Source: Bolinopsis microptera
Taxonomy: Eukaryota > Ctenophora > Tentaculata > Lobata > Bolinopsidae
NCBI RefSeq assembly: GCF_026151205.1
Contig: NC_087080.1
Coordinates: 16,901,337-16,965,336 of the forward strand
Direction of reading: 5' to 3'
Length of the DNA: 64,000 bases
In this document: positions 1 to 15,000 of the stretch, one piece after another
Layout of the letters: each line of letters starts with the position of its first letter
Position numbering within the stretch: the first letter of the stretch is position 1
The notes under the pieces: generated by a model
The model's input: the letters and a program-made list of their open reading frames with translations, nothing else
Database searches by the model: none
Told to the model about the DNA's origin: nothing
Translations under genes and position numbers: made by a program

Positions 1-61
1 GGCTGTATTGTGTCTGTATATTACCTGTTGTTGTCTCTGTATATTACCTGTATATTACTAG

Positions 62-3000
62 GAGAGGAGAGTACAGGAGAGGAAGTGAGGACCCCTGTTG
101 TGGAACAGAACGCCTTTAATCTGGACAACTTTGAAACTTCCACATCTGACTCTGCTATAGGTCTGTCACTGAATATTTTACTTTTTACTTGATGTATTTA
201 TCCTTACACATTGGATTGTAAAACTGTACTTTAAACTGGTTCCAGCTGAGTTACAATGATGTAGTAATATTACTTACCAGATAGATATATTAATACTAGT
301 TTCACAGCTGCTATCACAGATGTCCAGTCCACAACCTCAATTAATGCTATATTAGATACAGGTTCCCTTCTTGTTAGTGTATTAATCAGGTTGCCTACTC
401 GTTAGTGTATTAAGGGAGCTTGTATCAGTAGCTTGATATAGCACTGAGCGCTCTTTGTGATCTAATGTGCCTGATTTCAGATAGGTTGTTTTGTGTGATC
501 CGATTGGATCTGTTTATCCAATTATAAGTAATTAACAATTGTTTTAATATTATGTATTGTACCATTAGCATTAGCTATTTGCCTTATACAGCATCATATA
601 TTATATGAATAAAGTGAACACAGGTTAATTAGCTAATAACAGGTTAATTAGTTATTACCCCCTCCCCCCCCAGGTTCAGTAGATAACAGATCTACAATAC
701 TACGAGTCAACATGAACAACAAAACAGGAGGCTTCTTCTACGAGCCTAGTCCCAGTCTTACTGATAGTGGTATACACGAGGGGTCCCTTCTTCGTAACAG
801 CAGGTATTATAACTAGTATAAGTAACAACAGGTATTATTATAGTAACAACAGGTATTTCTGGGGCCATAACACGGCACCGGTAAAACATACAAATATCTT
901 CTGTAAACACCATATTATCATAATATTATGAGATTAGATTAATGAGATTGTTTTGTTGTGTTTACACTATGTTGTGTTTAAAAGTGTTTAAAACCAGTGT
1001 CCTCCCAGCCATTGTAGTCTCAGCCGGTTGAGTGGTACAAATCTACAGGGACTCTCAATATCAGAACATGAGCTACCTATTGATATCATCTCATCGGAGT
1101 ATGTGTATCAGGTTTGTAAAATAGATGTAATATCGTAATATAATTTTAATATCTTTTCTAAAGTTTACAGATGGATGGTTGAGGTGTGTAGTAAAACTAA
1201 CACGGTGATATTATGTTTCATAATCACCAGTGTCCAGTAAGGAATAATAATCTACAGTTCTAGTAAGCTCACTGTGTCTTAGTACAACCTTATCTGAGAT
1301 AACAATCTGTGTAACCCGAAACCTAAATACCTTGTATTTGTTACCGATAGTACATGCGGTATTCACAATACTGTGTAGATAGTACATGCGGTATTCACAA
1401 TACTGTGTAGTGTGTACAGTTGTAATGTCCACCTTATCTTATTAACTCGCTACTCAATATGAAATGTTACTACCTAGAGTAATATATTGGCTTTGTATTT
1501 GCCGCTCTTTGTAATCCATCAAGTTCATTGGTAAAGATAGTTTGTTTTAAGATTGTGTATATTAACATGTGTATTCTGTATTAACATTTAACATGTGTTT
1601 TAAGATAACAAATAAGTAAGATAACAAATAAATAAGATAACAAATAAGTAAGATAACAAATAAATAAGATAACAAATAAGTAAGATAACAAATAAATAAG
1701 ATAACAAATAAATAAGATAACAAATAAGTAAGATAACAAATAAGTAAGATAACAGATTAGTAAGATAACAAATAAGTAAGATAACAAATAAATAAGATAA
1801 CAAATAAATAAGATAACAAATAAATAAGATAACAAATAAGTAAGATAACAAATAAGTAAGATAACAAATAAATAAGATAACAAATAAATAAGATAACAGA
1901 TTAGTAAGATAACATATAAGTAAGATAACAAATAAGTAAGATAACAAATAAGTAAGACAACAAATAAGTAAGATAACAAATAAATAAGATAACAAATAAG
2001 TAAGATAACAAATAAGCACACCGCTAATCAGGACTCTATTTAAGAACCAGAACGTACAACCAGCAATGAGCGAAGATCAGATTCTGCAGAACGCCATCAA
2101 CAAACTGAAGATAGCATTCTCCCTCTTTCCTCACTTTTACAAGTCCTATTACCCTAAGATAGGTGTATCTGCTCCTGCTACTACTATTGATCTTATCAGG
2201 TGGGATGTTTACTGTAGATACTGTATATCTAATATTAGTAAGTGATGTATTGTCTCTCTGTCACTGTCATTTTAACAAGTATATAGCATGTGTTCTTGTT
2301 ATTATGGGGATATGTAATCACTATGTGATGAATGTTTAAAACTTATTTCCATGAATTTTATCTAAACTTATCTAGAAACTTATCTTAACAATGTTGCTGT
2401 TGCTGTTATCTTAACAATGTTGTTGTCGTTGTTATCTTAACAATGTTGTTGTTGTTGTTATCTTAACAATGTTGTTCTTGTTGTTATCTTAACAATGTTG
2501 TTCTTGTTGTTATCTTAACAATGTTGTTATTGTTGTTATCTTAACAATGTTGTTGTTGTTATCTTAACAATGTTGTTGTTGTTATTATCTTAACAATGTT
2601 GTTGTTGTTGTTATCTTAACAATGTTGTTGTTATCTTAACAATGTTGTTCAGTTTATCACCCTCATCGGGAGTGTCAGCATTAGTTGTTGATGATGACGT
2701 CACCTCCGAGCACAAGCAGCTACTAGAATACCTTCACAGGTAATATCACGTGACTTTCAACATTCAACTGGTCATTTATTATATTCAATTTCCTCTGATA
2801 AGAAACGTATCAAATACTAAAACAGATAAGAAAAATATCAAATTCTACTTTTATAAGAGTATAACATTCTTATCTTATATTCCCATTAACATTCCTATCT
2901 CACATTCCTATAATATTCCAGTGAGTACTCAGATGCAGGTGTACACAACAGTAAAAACTCTGTACAAATTGAACAAGCTATAATTGCACTCAAGCAAATA

Positions 3001-6000
3001 CCTCCTAGATTGTAAGTAATAAATCACTAGAACATATTTATATTTACCACTCTGTGCCTTACCTTAGCTTACTAAATATCTGGTACTACATCTGTATTAT
3101 GCATTACTTATCAGGCTTTCTTGTGGTAAAGTCCATAAAACGGGTCACCTAAACAATTGATTTCCTCAGATTACCGACTGTACTATCAAAGTTAGAAGAG
3201 TACAATACGGAACAATCCGACTACATCCACTACCTGATAGAGCGGAAGTGTGAACTGATGAGAGCTAAGGAGTTCCTAGCTAGGGTGCAAGCTGCTGTGG
3301 AGATTAAACACGACCTCTTCTTTCAAACACTGTCTACACTAGTTATTAGTAGCTTCCTCAAGACCTTTGATGATCAGGTTCGTAACAATTATATCTATTT
3401 GCGATCACTAGATTGAATTCCTATATTCGATTATAAAATTCAATTTACACTTGAACTTGTGCCGCGCTGTATTTAAATATGCCATTATAGATCAAAGAAT
3501 ATCGTCGTCGTTTTAAAGAACTTGTGATGGCTGACGAGAAGGCGGAGGTATATGACGAGTTTATTGACTTTGTTAGTGAGAAGATGAATGACGATTTCGC
3601 TATTCAAACCCTAGGTAAGATACTAAATCGAAGATATTTCGCGAAAGGTCAGTGATTTCCCCATAAAGCTGCCCGAGAAGGTGTTCTAGCGAAATTGTAA
3701 GAATGTCGCCCCGGTGTATTTCCCAGAATTGTAAGCAAATTGTAAGATCGCCTCGCATGCTGAAGGTCCGGGTTCGAATTAGGTCTCGGGCACTATTTTT
3801 CATCCGAACTGTGACAATGTATTGCAGAAATCTAATTACTCAAACATGATCCATGTCGGTAGATTGCTTGCCTGGACTATGAAAGTTTATCTGTTCAACA
3901 TTTGGTTGGACAGCGCCAAAACCTCATTAGACTCCAGGTAAGAGGTGTTCTGGCGAAATTGTAACATTTGCCATTTTGTATCTGAACTGGGGCGACATTC
4001 GCTTACAATTCTGAGAATGAAACATCTACGAAGCTGCCCGGGATTTCACATAAGTTGTAGCGCGCGGTGACTTTTATAAATAGAAACAATCTGTAATTTC
4101 GCGCAATTGGTCATGTGATGTGCGCGGCGCACACGCTCACCTATTGCATGTAGTATAGCACCCGGCCATTTAATTCGTTGCATACTGCATAACTGCACGC
4201 ATGTGCCCTGGATCAATCCTAAACCGTCGGCCGTCCTGCAGCTCCTTACAGCCGATTAGTTAACAGACAGGATGGACCTCCCTTAATTAACGGCATTACG
4301 AGTCCTTTTGTGTCATTTTGTAATAGCTACTCTGGTGAGGAATGTGGAACTGTTCTTGTTTTAGAACCCGTCCCCAATCTCGTATCGGAAAATGATTAAA
4401 CTCAGGTCTGAGTGTGAATACGGGTGGTACCTGCAAGAGTGTTCATTAAGCATTTAGAGTTCTGTAAAACTGCAGTTACGATAATTGTGCTAGATTATTT
4501 TTAGTACATACCATAGAAAGTGTGACTTTTTTGAGAAATGATACAAAATATTATGAAGGAGCAGTTGCTAAAAACTCTTCATCACATTGTGTCACTAGGT
4601 GTCGAATTTATGCATACCAAATTTCAAGTCCCCATCAATTTTTGATTTCTCACAAATTGCTATTTTGTTGTGGTGCTAATTTAGGAACTTAAGCTTGCTG
4701 TAATTTAGGGGTCCCAAGAAAAAAATTTTCGAAATCAATATTTTAGCTATTTTTGACAGTAAAGAGTAATGTCTATCATCTGCTTTTGTTCCTATCAAAA
4801 AATTTTGTTCCTAGCCGAAGTTATCGCTGGTCAAAGGTCAGCGCTCATAAGTAATTGTATTGTGCGAGCGATTTTCTATCACGCGTAGTGAAAATCGAGT
4901 TTATCTGGCGTAGTGAAAATCGAGTCTAAAAATATTTTTTCTCCGACTGTTTTTGATTAATCACCCTGAAACTTTCAAAATATGTGTTAGGGATCATTTA
5001 GAAGAGATTGACCGGGCAGAATTTTGAGGAAGGTCTTTAAAACGTTTTTATTATATTTTGAAAATCTTGGACCTCAGCCATGAATAATGTCAATTTCAGA
5101 CTAAAATATTTAATTTTTGGGAAGGGTGGCGTTTTTTGGAAGGTGCTTCACTATTAACCATATTTTTTATTACTATCATTAATTCAAATATATTTCCAAC
5201 AAAATGTAGTTAAAAATAACTATGAAGTTTGATTTTGTAAAAAAATTACAGAAGTGGAAAAAAGTCACACTTTCTACGGTACACCCTGTATATACGATTG
5301 GTATCAGATCTATATCCCTACATGCTTCCAAAATTTGTAAAGCCGTAGTACATACATATCACATTACACCGGAGATTTCTATAGCGGAAACGAAAACGGA
5401 CGAAGTAGACAAAAGTGTTCAAAAACTAAAGTTTGACCTCAAAAACTACTACAACAGTGCATTCTTTCGGGAAGACGGACAGCTGATTAAAGAAATTCAC
5501 AAAATAGTCACTCAGTCAGAAGGATGGAATGGCGTGAGAACCGATGTCCCACCTGACTATTCCCCTAATGACGATGATTTATCACACACTCCACCCTACC
5601 AACCTCCCTCACCCTTTCGAGATCAAAGAACTCACAGTAGAGAAAACAACCTGCTGTCCCGAAGAAACAATGGATTCAGCATGACTTCCTCGGCCTCTCG
5701 AGCTCAGATCTCTACTCAAGCTCAGAACTCCAACTTTACCAGAACTCAGAACCTCAATTTCACCAGGACTCAGAACTCCGACTTCACCACTCGTCAAACC
5801 TCAGGATCCACCACACCCTCAAAAGTGTTCAAGACGACCCTCATCTCAGACTCAATCCTGAGACATGTCCAGGGTATGGACACCAAGAATGCTCTCGGAA
5901 AGAACCATGAATTGACCCTAATCAACAAGCGGGACACAGGTGGACTTAAAGACCAACATGTCAAAGACGAATTATTAAGAACACAACCTGATTTCATCTA

Positions 6001-9000
6001 TGTTCACCTAGGAGTCAATGATGCCAACCAAAACTTCGACCTAAGGGTAAGTCTCGACAACATATTTCAATTTTCACTATTCGTAGAGGAATCCCTGATA
6101 GGTACAAAGTTATTCTTCTCAATGCCGCTAATGACATCTGACAATGAAGCGAACGCAAGGATTGGGGAGATAAGGGATGCAATTTGGGAATTTGTGACCG
6201 TAACTAATAAAAACGAACGCAAACCCTTCAAAGAGCGGTCTTTGTATTATAACCCCAACGCAAACTTCATGCATGATGATCATCTGATAGGAGAATATCA
6301 CACGAACGATGGAGTCCACCTTTCAACAAGAGGCAAAGAGGTCATTCTAGGAAACTTCCGTCACAGCATCCATGAAATGACAAGACTGCTTCTCAACAAG
6401 CCAAAGAAAGTCCGTTCTACAGGGGGATTGGAACCTTCTCCTCTTAGTCGAATGTGATTACACTGACATAGATTCTCATTTATACACATTATACCATGAC
6501 TAGAAACACAAAAAAAAATACACAGGTTTCAATTAATAAAAATAGCATAAAAATACTTTCTTGGAATATCCAATCGCCTTCATCAGTAGATGGGAGCAAA
6601 TTTGAAATAGAATCATTTCAAAATGTTATCAAAGATCATGACATAGCCTGTCTTCAGGAAATTAGGAGAGAGGTTCACTTGGTAGGATATCGATCAATCT
6701 GCAACATAAGGAAAGACGGTAAATCAGGAGGTGTCGGTATCCTCATTAAAAATGAGCTTATTGAAGGGATTGAGTTTATCAAAAATACAGAGTGTTCAGA
6801 CTACCTAGTTTGTCGACTAGACAAGGATTTCTTTAACCTATCAGAAGATACATTCATAGTTAACGTTTACATTAGACCATTTAATTCATCAGCCTCAAAC
6901 CCGACTGACAATGGCAAAGATGCTCTAAAAAACATTGAAGACGTTGTGAACGAACTTCGGGAGGAGGGCGAAGTCATATTGTGTGGGGACTTTAACTCTC
7001 GTATAGGACAAAAAACGGGTATGATAAGAGAAGACTCAACCAACGTTGTTCCCTTACCAGACGATTATGAGCCTGACAACTTTCTCCCCCGAAACTCACT
7101 AGACTCTATCACAAATACTTACGGTACACACTTTCTTAACCTAGTCAAACATAACCAACTCACTATTCTGAATGGCCGTACCCTAGGAGATCTTGTAGGA
7201 AACTTCACAAGTATCCAAAAAAATGGGTGCAGCGTTATTGATTACATTGCAGTGACCAACTCCACAAAGATCAGAATCAACTACTTCAAAATCTTGACAT
7301 TCACCGAGCATTCTGATCATAAGCCCCTCAGTACTGAATTACAATGCAATAGATTCGCGATCAACAAATGCGCCCCATTACAGGACACTTATCAGACAGC
7401 GCCAACCAGATACATTATCAACGAAGAGAACAAAGACGACTTTTTCGAAGCTCAGTCAGAAAATCTATCATTGACCTTAATCCATGAACTTCAATCGAAC
7501 ATCGACTTACTCACCAATCAAAATATTTTAGCAGACAATGACCGTAATTATGAAACTGAACTCAAAGACATTAACAAACGACTTTCAGAACACCTTCGCG
7601 ACATGGCCTCGAAGTGTTTCAAACAAACCAAACCACCCAAAAAATCTCACACCTCAAACAAACCTTGGTTTAACTGGAAAACGAGATTAGGTAAAAGAGA
7701 ATTTCGTAAAGCTACAGATGCAACCTCAAAATTCCCGTCAAACAACCTTATACGTGAAAACTATTATCTTGTCAAGGGTAGCTATAAGCGTTTGAAGAAC
7801 TCTGCCAAAAACGAATTCTTCGCACGTATGAATGAGGACATAGAGGGGGGGAAAATTCTCAACTGGCAATCTTTCAAAAAACTAAAAAATCAGAAAAAGG
7901 AAACTTTAAATTTTGACAGTCATGATATGAATAGATTCGAGACTTTTTTTGGTAACCTATATTCTGATAACCACAAAACAATAAATGAAAATAAAAAAGT
8001 TTCTATGATTGATCAAGCTGACTTGATAAATCAAGGTGCAACTCATCCTGAGTCACTCAACTCCTTAATCACCAAAACAGAACTTGACTCTAGTATAAAA
8101 TCCCTAAAAAATGGTAAAGCTTCCTCACTCGACATGATTAATAACGAAATTATAAAATCTCTGGACACCAATCATAAATTGATTATGTTGAACCTCTTCA
8201 ACGCCTGCTTCTCACAAGGAATTTATCCCTGGAACGTCAGCATTATATCTCCACTTCATAAAAAGGGTAATAAATCAGATCCTGACAACTACCGTGCAGT
8301 TGCTGTCAGCAGTGTCATAGGAAAACTATTTTCAACTATTCTCTTAGAACGACTCATTCGCTTCCGCTCTGAAAACTGCCCTGATCCACCTAACCAACTA
8401 GGCTTCACAAAGAAAGCTCAAACATACGATCACATACTAACCATGAAAACTATAGCTTCAAAATATAAACTTTTGGGGAAACCTGTATATGCAGTATTTG
8501 TTGATTTTAAAAAAGCATTCGACTCAGTCTGCCGTCAAGCCCTTTTCCTCAAACTCGCAAAAAATGGCATAACTGGAAACTTCTACAATGTCCTCAAAAA
8601 TATGTACTCAAACTCGTACGCTTACATAAAATTATCTGGTCACCTCAGTAAACGCTTCCAGATACGTAAAGGTACAGAACAAGGTCACCCACTCTCACCT
8701 GATCTTTTTAAAGTTTTTCTCAGTGATATGTCCTGCCTCCTAGATTTTCCAAATTGCCCCGTACTTTCAAATTTGACTGTTAGCCACCTACTGTGGGCGG
8801 ATGACCTTATACTCCTTTCACTCGACCAGGAAACCACTCAAAAGCAACTTAATATTCTCGGTAATTTTTGTAAGGAGTGGGGCATTGAAATCAATGAACT
8901 CAAAACTCAAGCAGTCATCTTTGGTAAGAAAACGTTAAAACAGGACATACAAAACATCAAATTTACACTCAACGGATCTAATCTTGAAATTGTTGACAGT

Positions 9001-12000
9001 TATTGTTACCTTGGATTTGAACTTCATCAATCGGGTCAAGTACAGATCGCTCAACAAAACCTTAAAACCAAAGCAATGCGTGCATTTTTTGGCCTGAAAA
9101 GGGTTGTCATGCGTTCAAAGTTATCTTTTAAAGCACTCCTTACACTGTTCGACTCTCTCATCAAGCCCATTCTATTATATGGTGCTCCGATATGGACACC
9201 CACTAGTACGATCAATAAATCTCTTTGCAAAACGATTAACTCGACAGAAGCAACCGCTACTAACTTACTTAAAAAAATCAGCGCCTCTCTGCAAGAAAGA
9301 GTGCATATTTCATTCCTAAAATGGGCATTGGGAGTCCATCGTAAAGCATCAAATGTAGGTGTTTGGGGAGAAACAGGAAGAATTCCTTTGATTTATCAAT
9401 CAATTCGCTTAACGTTAAATTACTTCAAAAGGCTAAATACAAAATCAAAGTCGAATTCGTTTGTCACTGCAGCCGTAAAAGAACAAAAATCACTAAACTT
9501 ACCTTGGTATCGATACATAAAACCACTCCTTGAACTAGATGAAATTTACAAACTAGATCACGTAACTGCGCACCGAATTCTCAATACAAATGCAGCTAAC
9601 AAAGCCGCGCCCAACCCTGTAAGTGATCACAAATTATTAAAAGACTCCCTCATAAATCAGTCAAATTTTAGTCAATCCATCAAACCACTATGCAGCAAAA
9701 AGTATAGAATTCCTAAAATCATCGAAGCTCTAACCAATCAATTCAAAAAATGTTGGCAATATCAAAAATCTACTTCTTCTAAACTCTCATTCTATCACTC
9801 AATCAAACACACCTTCAACCGAGAGCCCTACTTATACTTATGCAAAGGCTTTTCTCGTCGTTACAGTACCACAAAACTTAGAATCAGCGCACATGATCTC
9901 CATATTGAAAGAGGCAGATACTCCAACACACCCCGTGAGCAAAGACTATGTGGTTGGTGCCAATCAAGTATGGGCGTTGAGACCATCGAAGACGAGTCGC
10001 ATGTTCTTTACATATGTGACTTGTATTCAAAACAGAGGTCGAAATTAGTCAAAAATCTTTCTCAAATGCCAATCATTGAAATAAGCAATGAAATCACCGA
10101 CTCCAACAATATCAATGAAACAAATCTCAAAGATCATCTCATGGAAATTTTGTCTCCTTACTCAACTGTAATTCCTCAAAATCACCAGAGCCTCCATATT
10201 CACTGCCACCGCTCACTTGATATTCAACCAAACACCCCACAGTATACTCAATTTCAAGAAAGGCGCTCCTATGCTGTCAACTGTGTGTGCACTTTTTTCC
10301 TTCGCTGCTCCGAAGAGCGAAATAGCTTCACCGAAGATACGCGTCAGCGTAATTCAAATGCACGAAACTTAAACAATTTTACTATCAATTTGGTGAGAAC
10401 CTCGCGAATTAGTCATAATTAAGACTCAAGGATAACCCTGGCCCTGACTTCAAGCAAAGATGATTGTTTTCATTAACTTCTGTAAACAATTATGACGGTC
10501 CATGATAATGGATCTATAATTTAATTTTAATCCTGTGTAATCCTGTGTAATCCTGTGTAATCCCGGAGCCTACACAGTGCAATCTCCTCCAGTCGATCTG
10601 CGCCGCGTATGTTTATATAAGCGCGTGGCGCAGACTTGAGGAAACCACACTCTGCAAGCTCGATCCAGTGCACTGCAACATGTACGTACTATGGCTTTAT
10701 CTCCAACTTTCTGCACAATGTACTGGAATGTTTTGAAGAAGAAAAAAAGAAAAAAAAGAAAAAAAAAGAAAGTGATATATAAATAAAATCAGCGATTTAA
10801 TGTTAGGAGTAGGACGGTAACTTTAATTCCCTGGTTTCTAAAGTCAGCTTTTTTTAAAAATTAATAAACTTAGAGTATGTAACGTCGATACCAAACCGAT
10901 TATCGAGCGATGATAACTGAGTAGTTGATTCCTGGGTTGCGGAGTCATCCAGATGTTTCAGTCTTCGAATGTGGTTCTTGTTCAGTTCTGTCCATATTTC
11001 CTCGTGTTATGTTTAAAGTTTTAAGTGTCATGTTGTTCTCAAATTATTTGTTATCTAAGCTAGAACAAATTTAAACTTGAAACTATATTAAACTTGAAAC
11101 TATATTAAACTTGAAACTATATTAAACTTGAAACTATGTTAAACTTGAAACTATATTAAACTTGAAACTATGTTGAACTTACTTATAAACATTATGCCTA
11201 CTAAAACTCACATTCTGCCACAACTCGTTGAAAACGTTTATCTAGCTTCTCTACAGAGTTAACAATTAATAAACGTAGAATTACAGCTAGCGAGATCTGT
11301 TACATGTGTTGTTGGCATAAAGATGCCTCAAATGCGATAAATCGTTTAACTGAACCAGAGTTCTTATATTATTTTATCCGGACAAATAACAAGTACAGCA
11401 GCGATATAAGTTACAGCACCACCCAAGAACTGAGAACTAACGGGGGTAGAATGCCAACTCCAGCGTTTGATGAGGGTTTTATTGAGCCCCTTATCTCCGA
11501 GAACATGTAGTTAAGTTGTTTTTTTATCTATAAACTTTCAAACTGTTACACAAATACATCATTTTATTTCTAAGAAAATTCGCCAAATGACCAGTACATG
11601 CCTTGACAAGTGACCGAGTGTAAACAAAACACCAGTTGACCAGTAAACTGGTCTTACAATCAAACTTATTGAAGCTCAACCAATGAAGTCCAATTATCGG
11701 GTAAATTTTGTAAATGTACCAAATTTGGTGCATAAGTTTTTTTGGATACTTGGTTTATGGTAAAAATTGTGCTTTTATATACTTTTCACATCTCTTCCTA
11801 TCATTCCCATAATTAATTTTACTGTCCATTTTATCAGAGAAAGAAGAGGCGTTTCTAATTAAAATTTTAAATTTGTATCAACGAAAGACAAAAATTACTC
11901 AAAGTACTCAGTCTCGCCATAAGTAACCGTGATCTCGGATACAGTCACTCCCTTGTAGACTCCTGAGATCGTAGCGTACCCGACACTTCCGTCAAAGTAA

Positions 12001-15000
12001 ATCTTCTTAACACTGGCTGTGTAAGGAATGTCGGCTTTGTACTGAGTACCAGTGATAACAGCAGTTAGCTTGGACTTTGGCGGGAGATTCACATTCGCTT
12101 GGATGGTATCCTCATGTGTCTTGGTGGTTGTGTCACCAGTGGTGAATTCGGAGGTGGCAGAGGCACTGATCGTTATTGTCTGTCCTATCCCAATTAGAGG
12201 TGATCCAGCTGTAATTTCCATTGCGATCCCCAGTTGGATAGCTTGGCTGAATGTAAAGGAGCTCGACTCAGCGATGGAGTAGGATAAGGTCCTGGCAACA
12301 GAGCGTTCGATGTCTGAGTCGTTTTCCACGATGGTAGAACTCACCTTATCTGGGGCTGTCTGCTGTTTCTCCGCATCAAGATCATATTGCACGTTGGACA
12401 TGATCATCTTCTCAACAGGCTTCTCAGCCCAGTAAGTAAGGGACTCCTTCTTCAGGAAGTAAGGATAGGTGGATAAGGAGCTGTAGCTAGCTTTGGCTCC
12501 AAACCCTCTTACTGACTGCAGGCTGCTAGAAGAAGCTCGAGCTTCAAAGATGGATACATCAGAATTTGCCCCACTTCCATGGTCCCTCCAGACGTACCCC
12601 CAGTTGCTGGATGATCCGTAAGTAGTGTAACTGCTGTCCACACAGTATACGTCTCCAAGTACAGGTTCACTGCCGGAAGTTGCAACATTTCCCAGAGCCA
12701 CGTATCCACTGGGGCATTTTACTTTCCACAGCTGTACATCTTTGTCAGCTCCTGATCCTCCGTCGTTCCAGATCTTGGAGTATCCTGTCGGGGCCACGAC
12801 TGAGTTGTCGTTAGCGTCTGTGGGTCTCAACAGGAACCCTATTTTGGGCTTGCTGTGTGAGGCAACAACAATATCTCCAAGAGGATAGTATCCGTCTTTA
12901 GATTCAGTCCTCCAGATCGAACAGTCAGCATCAGCTCCAGATCCAGCATCGTTCCAGATCATCTTCAGCTGTCCCATTTCGTACAAGTTCAGTGGTTTGT
13001 CCTCACCAGTAGGTAGACTCCACACATCCCTAACTTTGCTTTCGTCAGCTTTGAGGAGGTTAGCAGAAGAGGACGATGGCTTGGAGTATCCTGAGACACC
13101 GACAAACGTTCCGGCATCAAGTCCATAAGCGTCTCCGCCAGCCCTGATGATAGTCCACAAACTAAGATCAGAATTAGCACCCGAGCCCCGGTCGTTCCAA
13201 GTGTGTACTGTGTCTGCTCGTACAACATACTCGTTCTTAACACAGCAGTACTTACTGGAGTCAGGCTTGGCAGAGTGGCTGTTCACTGCAACTCCTCCAA
13301 GACAGGTGTATCCAGACGGGGCGTTCATCTTGTAGAAAGCAACATCAGAATGGGCACCACTTCCAGCATCCTTCCACACCAGAGAGAAACTGGAAGGGTT
13401 GACTAGAGCATCTGATTTCCTCTTTGAGACTAAAACTGCTTTAGAATAGGGTGAGCCATGGTGTCTAGTAACGACATCCCCAAGAGAGCAGAATTCGGAC
13501 TGGTAGTTTTGAGCTCTCCACACTGCTCCGTCCATGTCAGCTTCAGAGCCTGAATCTCTCCAGATCAGTTGGTAGGCATCAGTGTACTTGTAGACTATAT
13601 CCGGGTTAACTTGGTTCTGAGCTGCTGTGGCTGCTATCAGAGCTACTGCAAATAGGATCATCTTTGTTCTTCTGCAATCTGCAGTTGTGTTCTTGGAGTT
13701 GTGGCTTTGTCGAATGTGTGGTCCAAGCTTTGATCAGACTTTTTTATACCCACAAATAGGGGCGTTATCCTGGCAAAAGTATCCCTCTTTTGACAAGGTG
13801 TGAAACAGATGGTAGAGGTTATATCGGTAATTTCTATTGTTTGATAAATAAAATCCCCCGACGGTTGTTCTAGACAAGAGAAAGGTGTTGTCGGATCTCC
13901 CATTCTCCCACCTACGTGTTGTTTCAAGTATTTGCTAAAAAATTTACCATTATCGGCTAGAATGACTACAAAAGTATCAGCGGTTGACAAATATCTAACG
14001 CTTGTCAAGTAAAGATAACACCTTTCCTTTAAAGACGTTAAACTATTGTGATTCTATTAAAAGAAGTCATTGAAAAGACATAGACAAAGCTTTAAAAACT
14101 GTCGGCTGCGAATCAAGAGCTGAGACTTTGATTAACGTCATACCTCGGAACCGGTAACAAGTAGTTGTTTCCCCTCTAAATAAGTTTTACAAAGAGGAGG
14201 GCAGATGGCTCAAAGTTCTTTAGAGCATTGGTTCTTTGAACACTTATAAGAGAATTGTATTCAATAAATTGTCCTTACTTTCTTCAAATTAACTGGGACA
14301 TTACAAGTCCAGAATACGTTGGTACGTAAGTTAATACTATTAAGTATGATTGGATTGAACTCAATGCTAATGGTTATGATTTTTGCAGAGAAAGCAGCAC
14401 ATGAAGATCAAATTTAAACTTATAGAAACAATCGACTAAAAAAGGGACCCGATAGGATTAAAGTAAACCCATTAAAACCACAAATTAGCTGACCTGGCCG
14501 GAAGAGGTCACGAAGTTTACAATTATCTGGGTCCTGAATCTAATCTTTGGAGCGGTACTGGGGTAGTCTGGTCCAGCCTCAATGTGCAGCTGGTATATTC
14601 TGTTCTCAAACGGACACCTAGGATGTCCAATGATGTGCAACTGTTCTTACTAGGTACTACATTTGAACTTGTTGCCCTGGCAACATTATTTACAATTATC
14701 ACTGAGGTTTTGGACTTCGGAGGTTACAAATTAAGTCAGTAACTGAACTAGAATTCATATTCCGTTTCAACGGTGCCCAGCGTCTACTAAGAAACCATCA
14801 CTTGTTCGCACATTTGACGTTAAGGTTCATACTTTTTACATGGATTCGATCATTATTTCATTCGTTTGACACAGTAAATTAACACGATAGCACTTATTGG
14901 TTGACGGTTGGCATGTCAAAACAAAGCCACCGTGTCGTTATTGTCACTTAGAAGTAATATATTAAATCTAAACTCTTCGTCCTCTTTGAACTGCCATCCT

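Larger units (their letters stand above)
5222..10563 (+). mobile_element. Two-ORF non-LTR retrotransposon (CR1/L2-like), ORFs intact
   Basis: ORF1 (SGNH esterase) and ORF2 (EEP endonuclease, reverse transcriptase, C-terminal CCHC) follow each other on the plus strand, 38 bases apart and uninterrupted. A short 3' UTR ends in three exact TCCTGTGTAA units, the kind of tandem 3' tail known from CR1/L2-type elements. The 5' end is undefined and no target-site duplication could be identified. The element sits in sense orientation inside the GAPVD1-like intron. Intact ORFs suggest a recent insertion. The clade assignment is inference. Confidence 0.85.

Noticed and set aside
1581-2021. Two long minus-strand open frames (139-146 codons) of repeated YLLSYLFVILLIC type
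   Set aside because: They are translations of the 16-bp minisatellite and have no other gene features.
3700-3790. tRNA gene suggested by GGTTCGAATT
   Set aside because: No A box, no pairing T stem, no acceptor stem; at most a degenerate SINE.
3828-3937. Exon-like open segment with TTGCAG acceptor and CAG/GTAAGA donor inside the large GAPVD1-like intron
   Set aside because: Its phases conflict with the exons on both sides, whereas exon 3491-3614 joins exon 15658-15823 perfectly, matching the order remembered for GAPVD1 proteins.
13658-14008. 116-codon minus-strand frame upstream of the pore-forming-protein gene
   Set aside because: It covers that gene's TATA box and leader, has no domain, and overlaps the next ATG.
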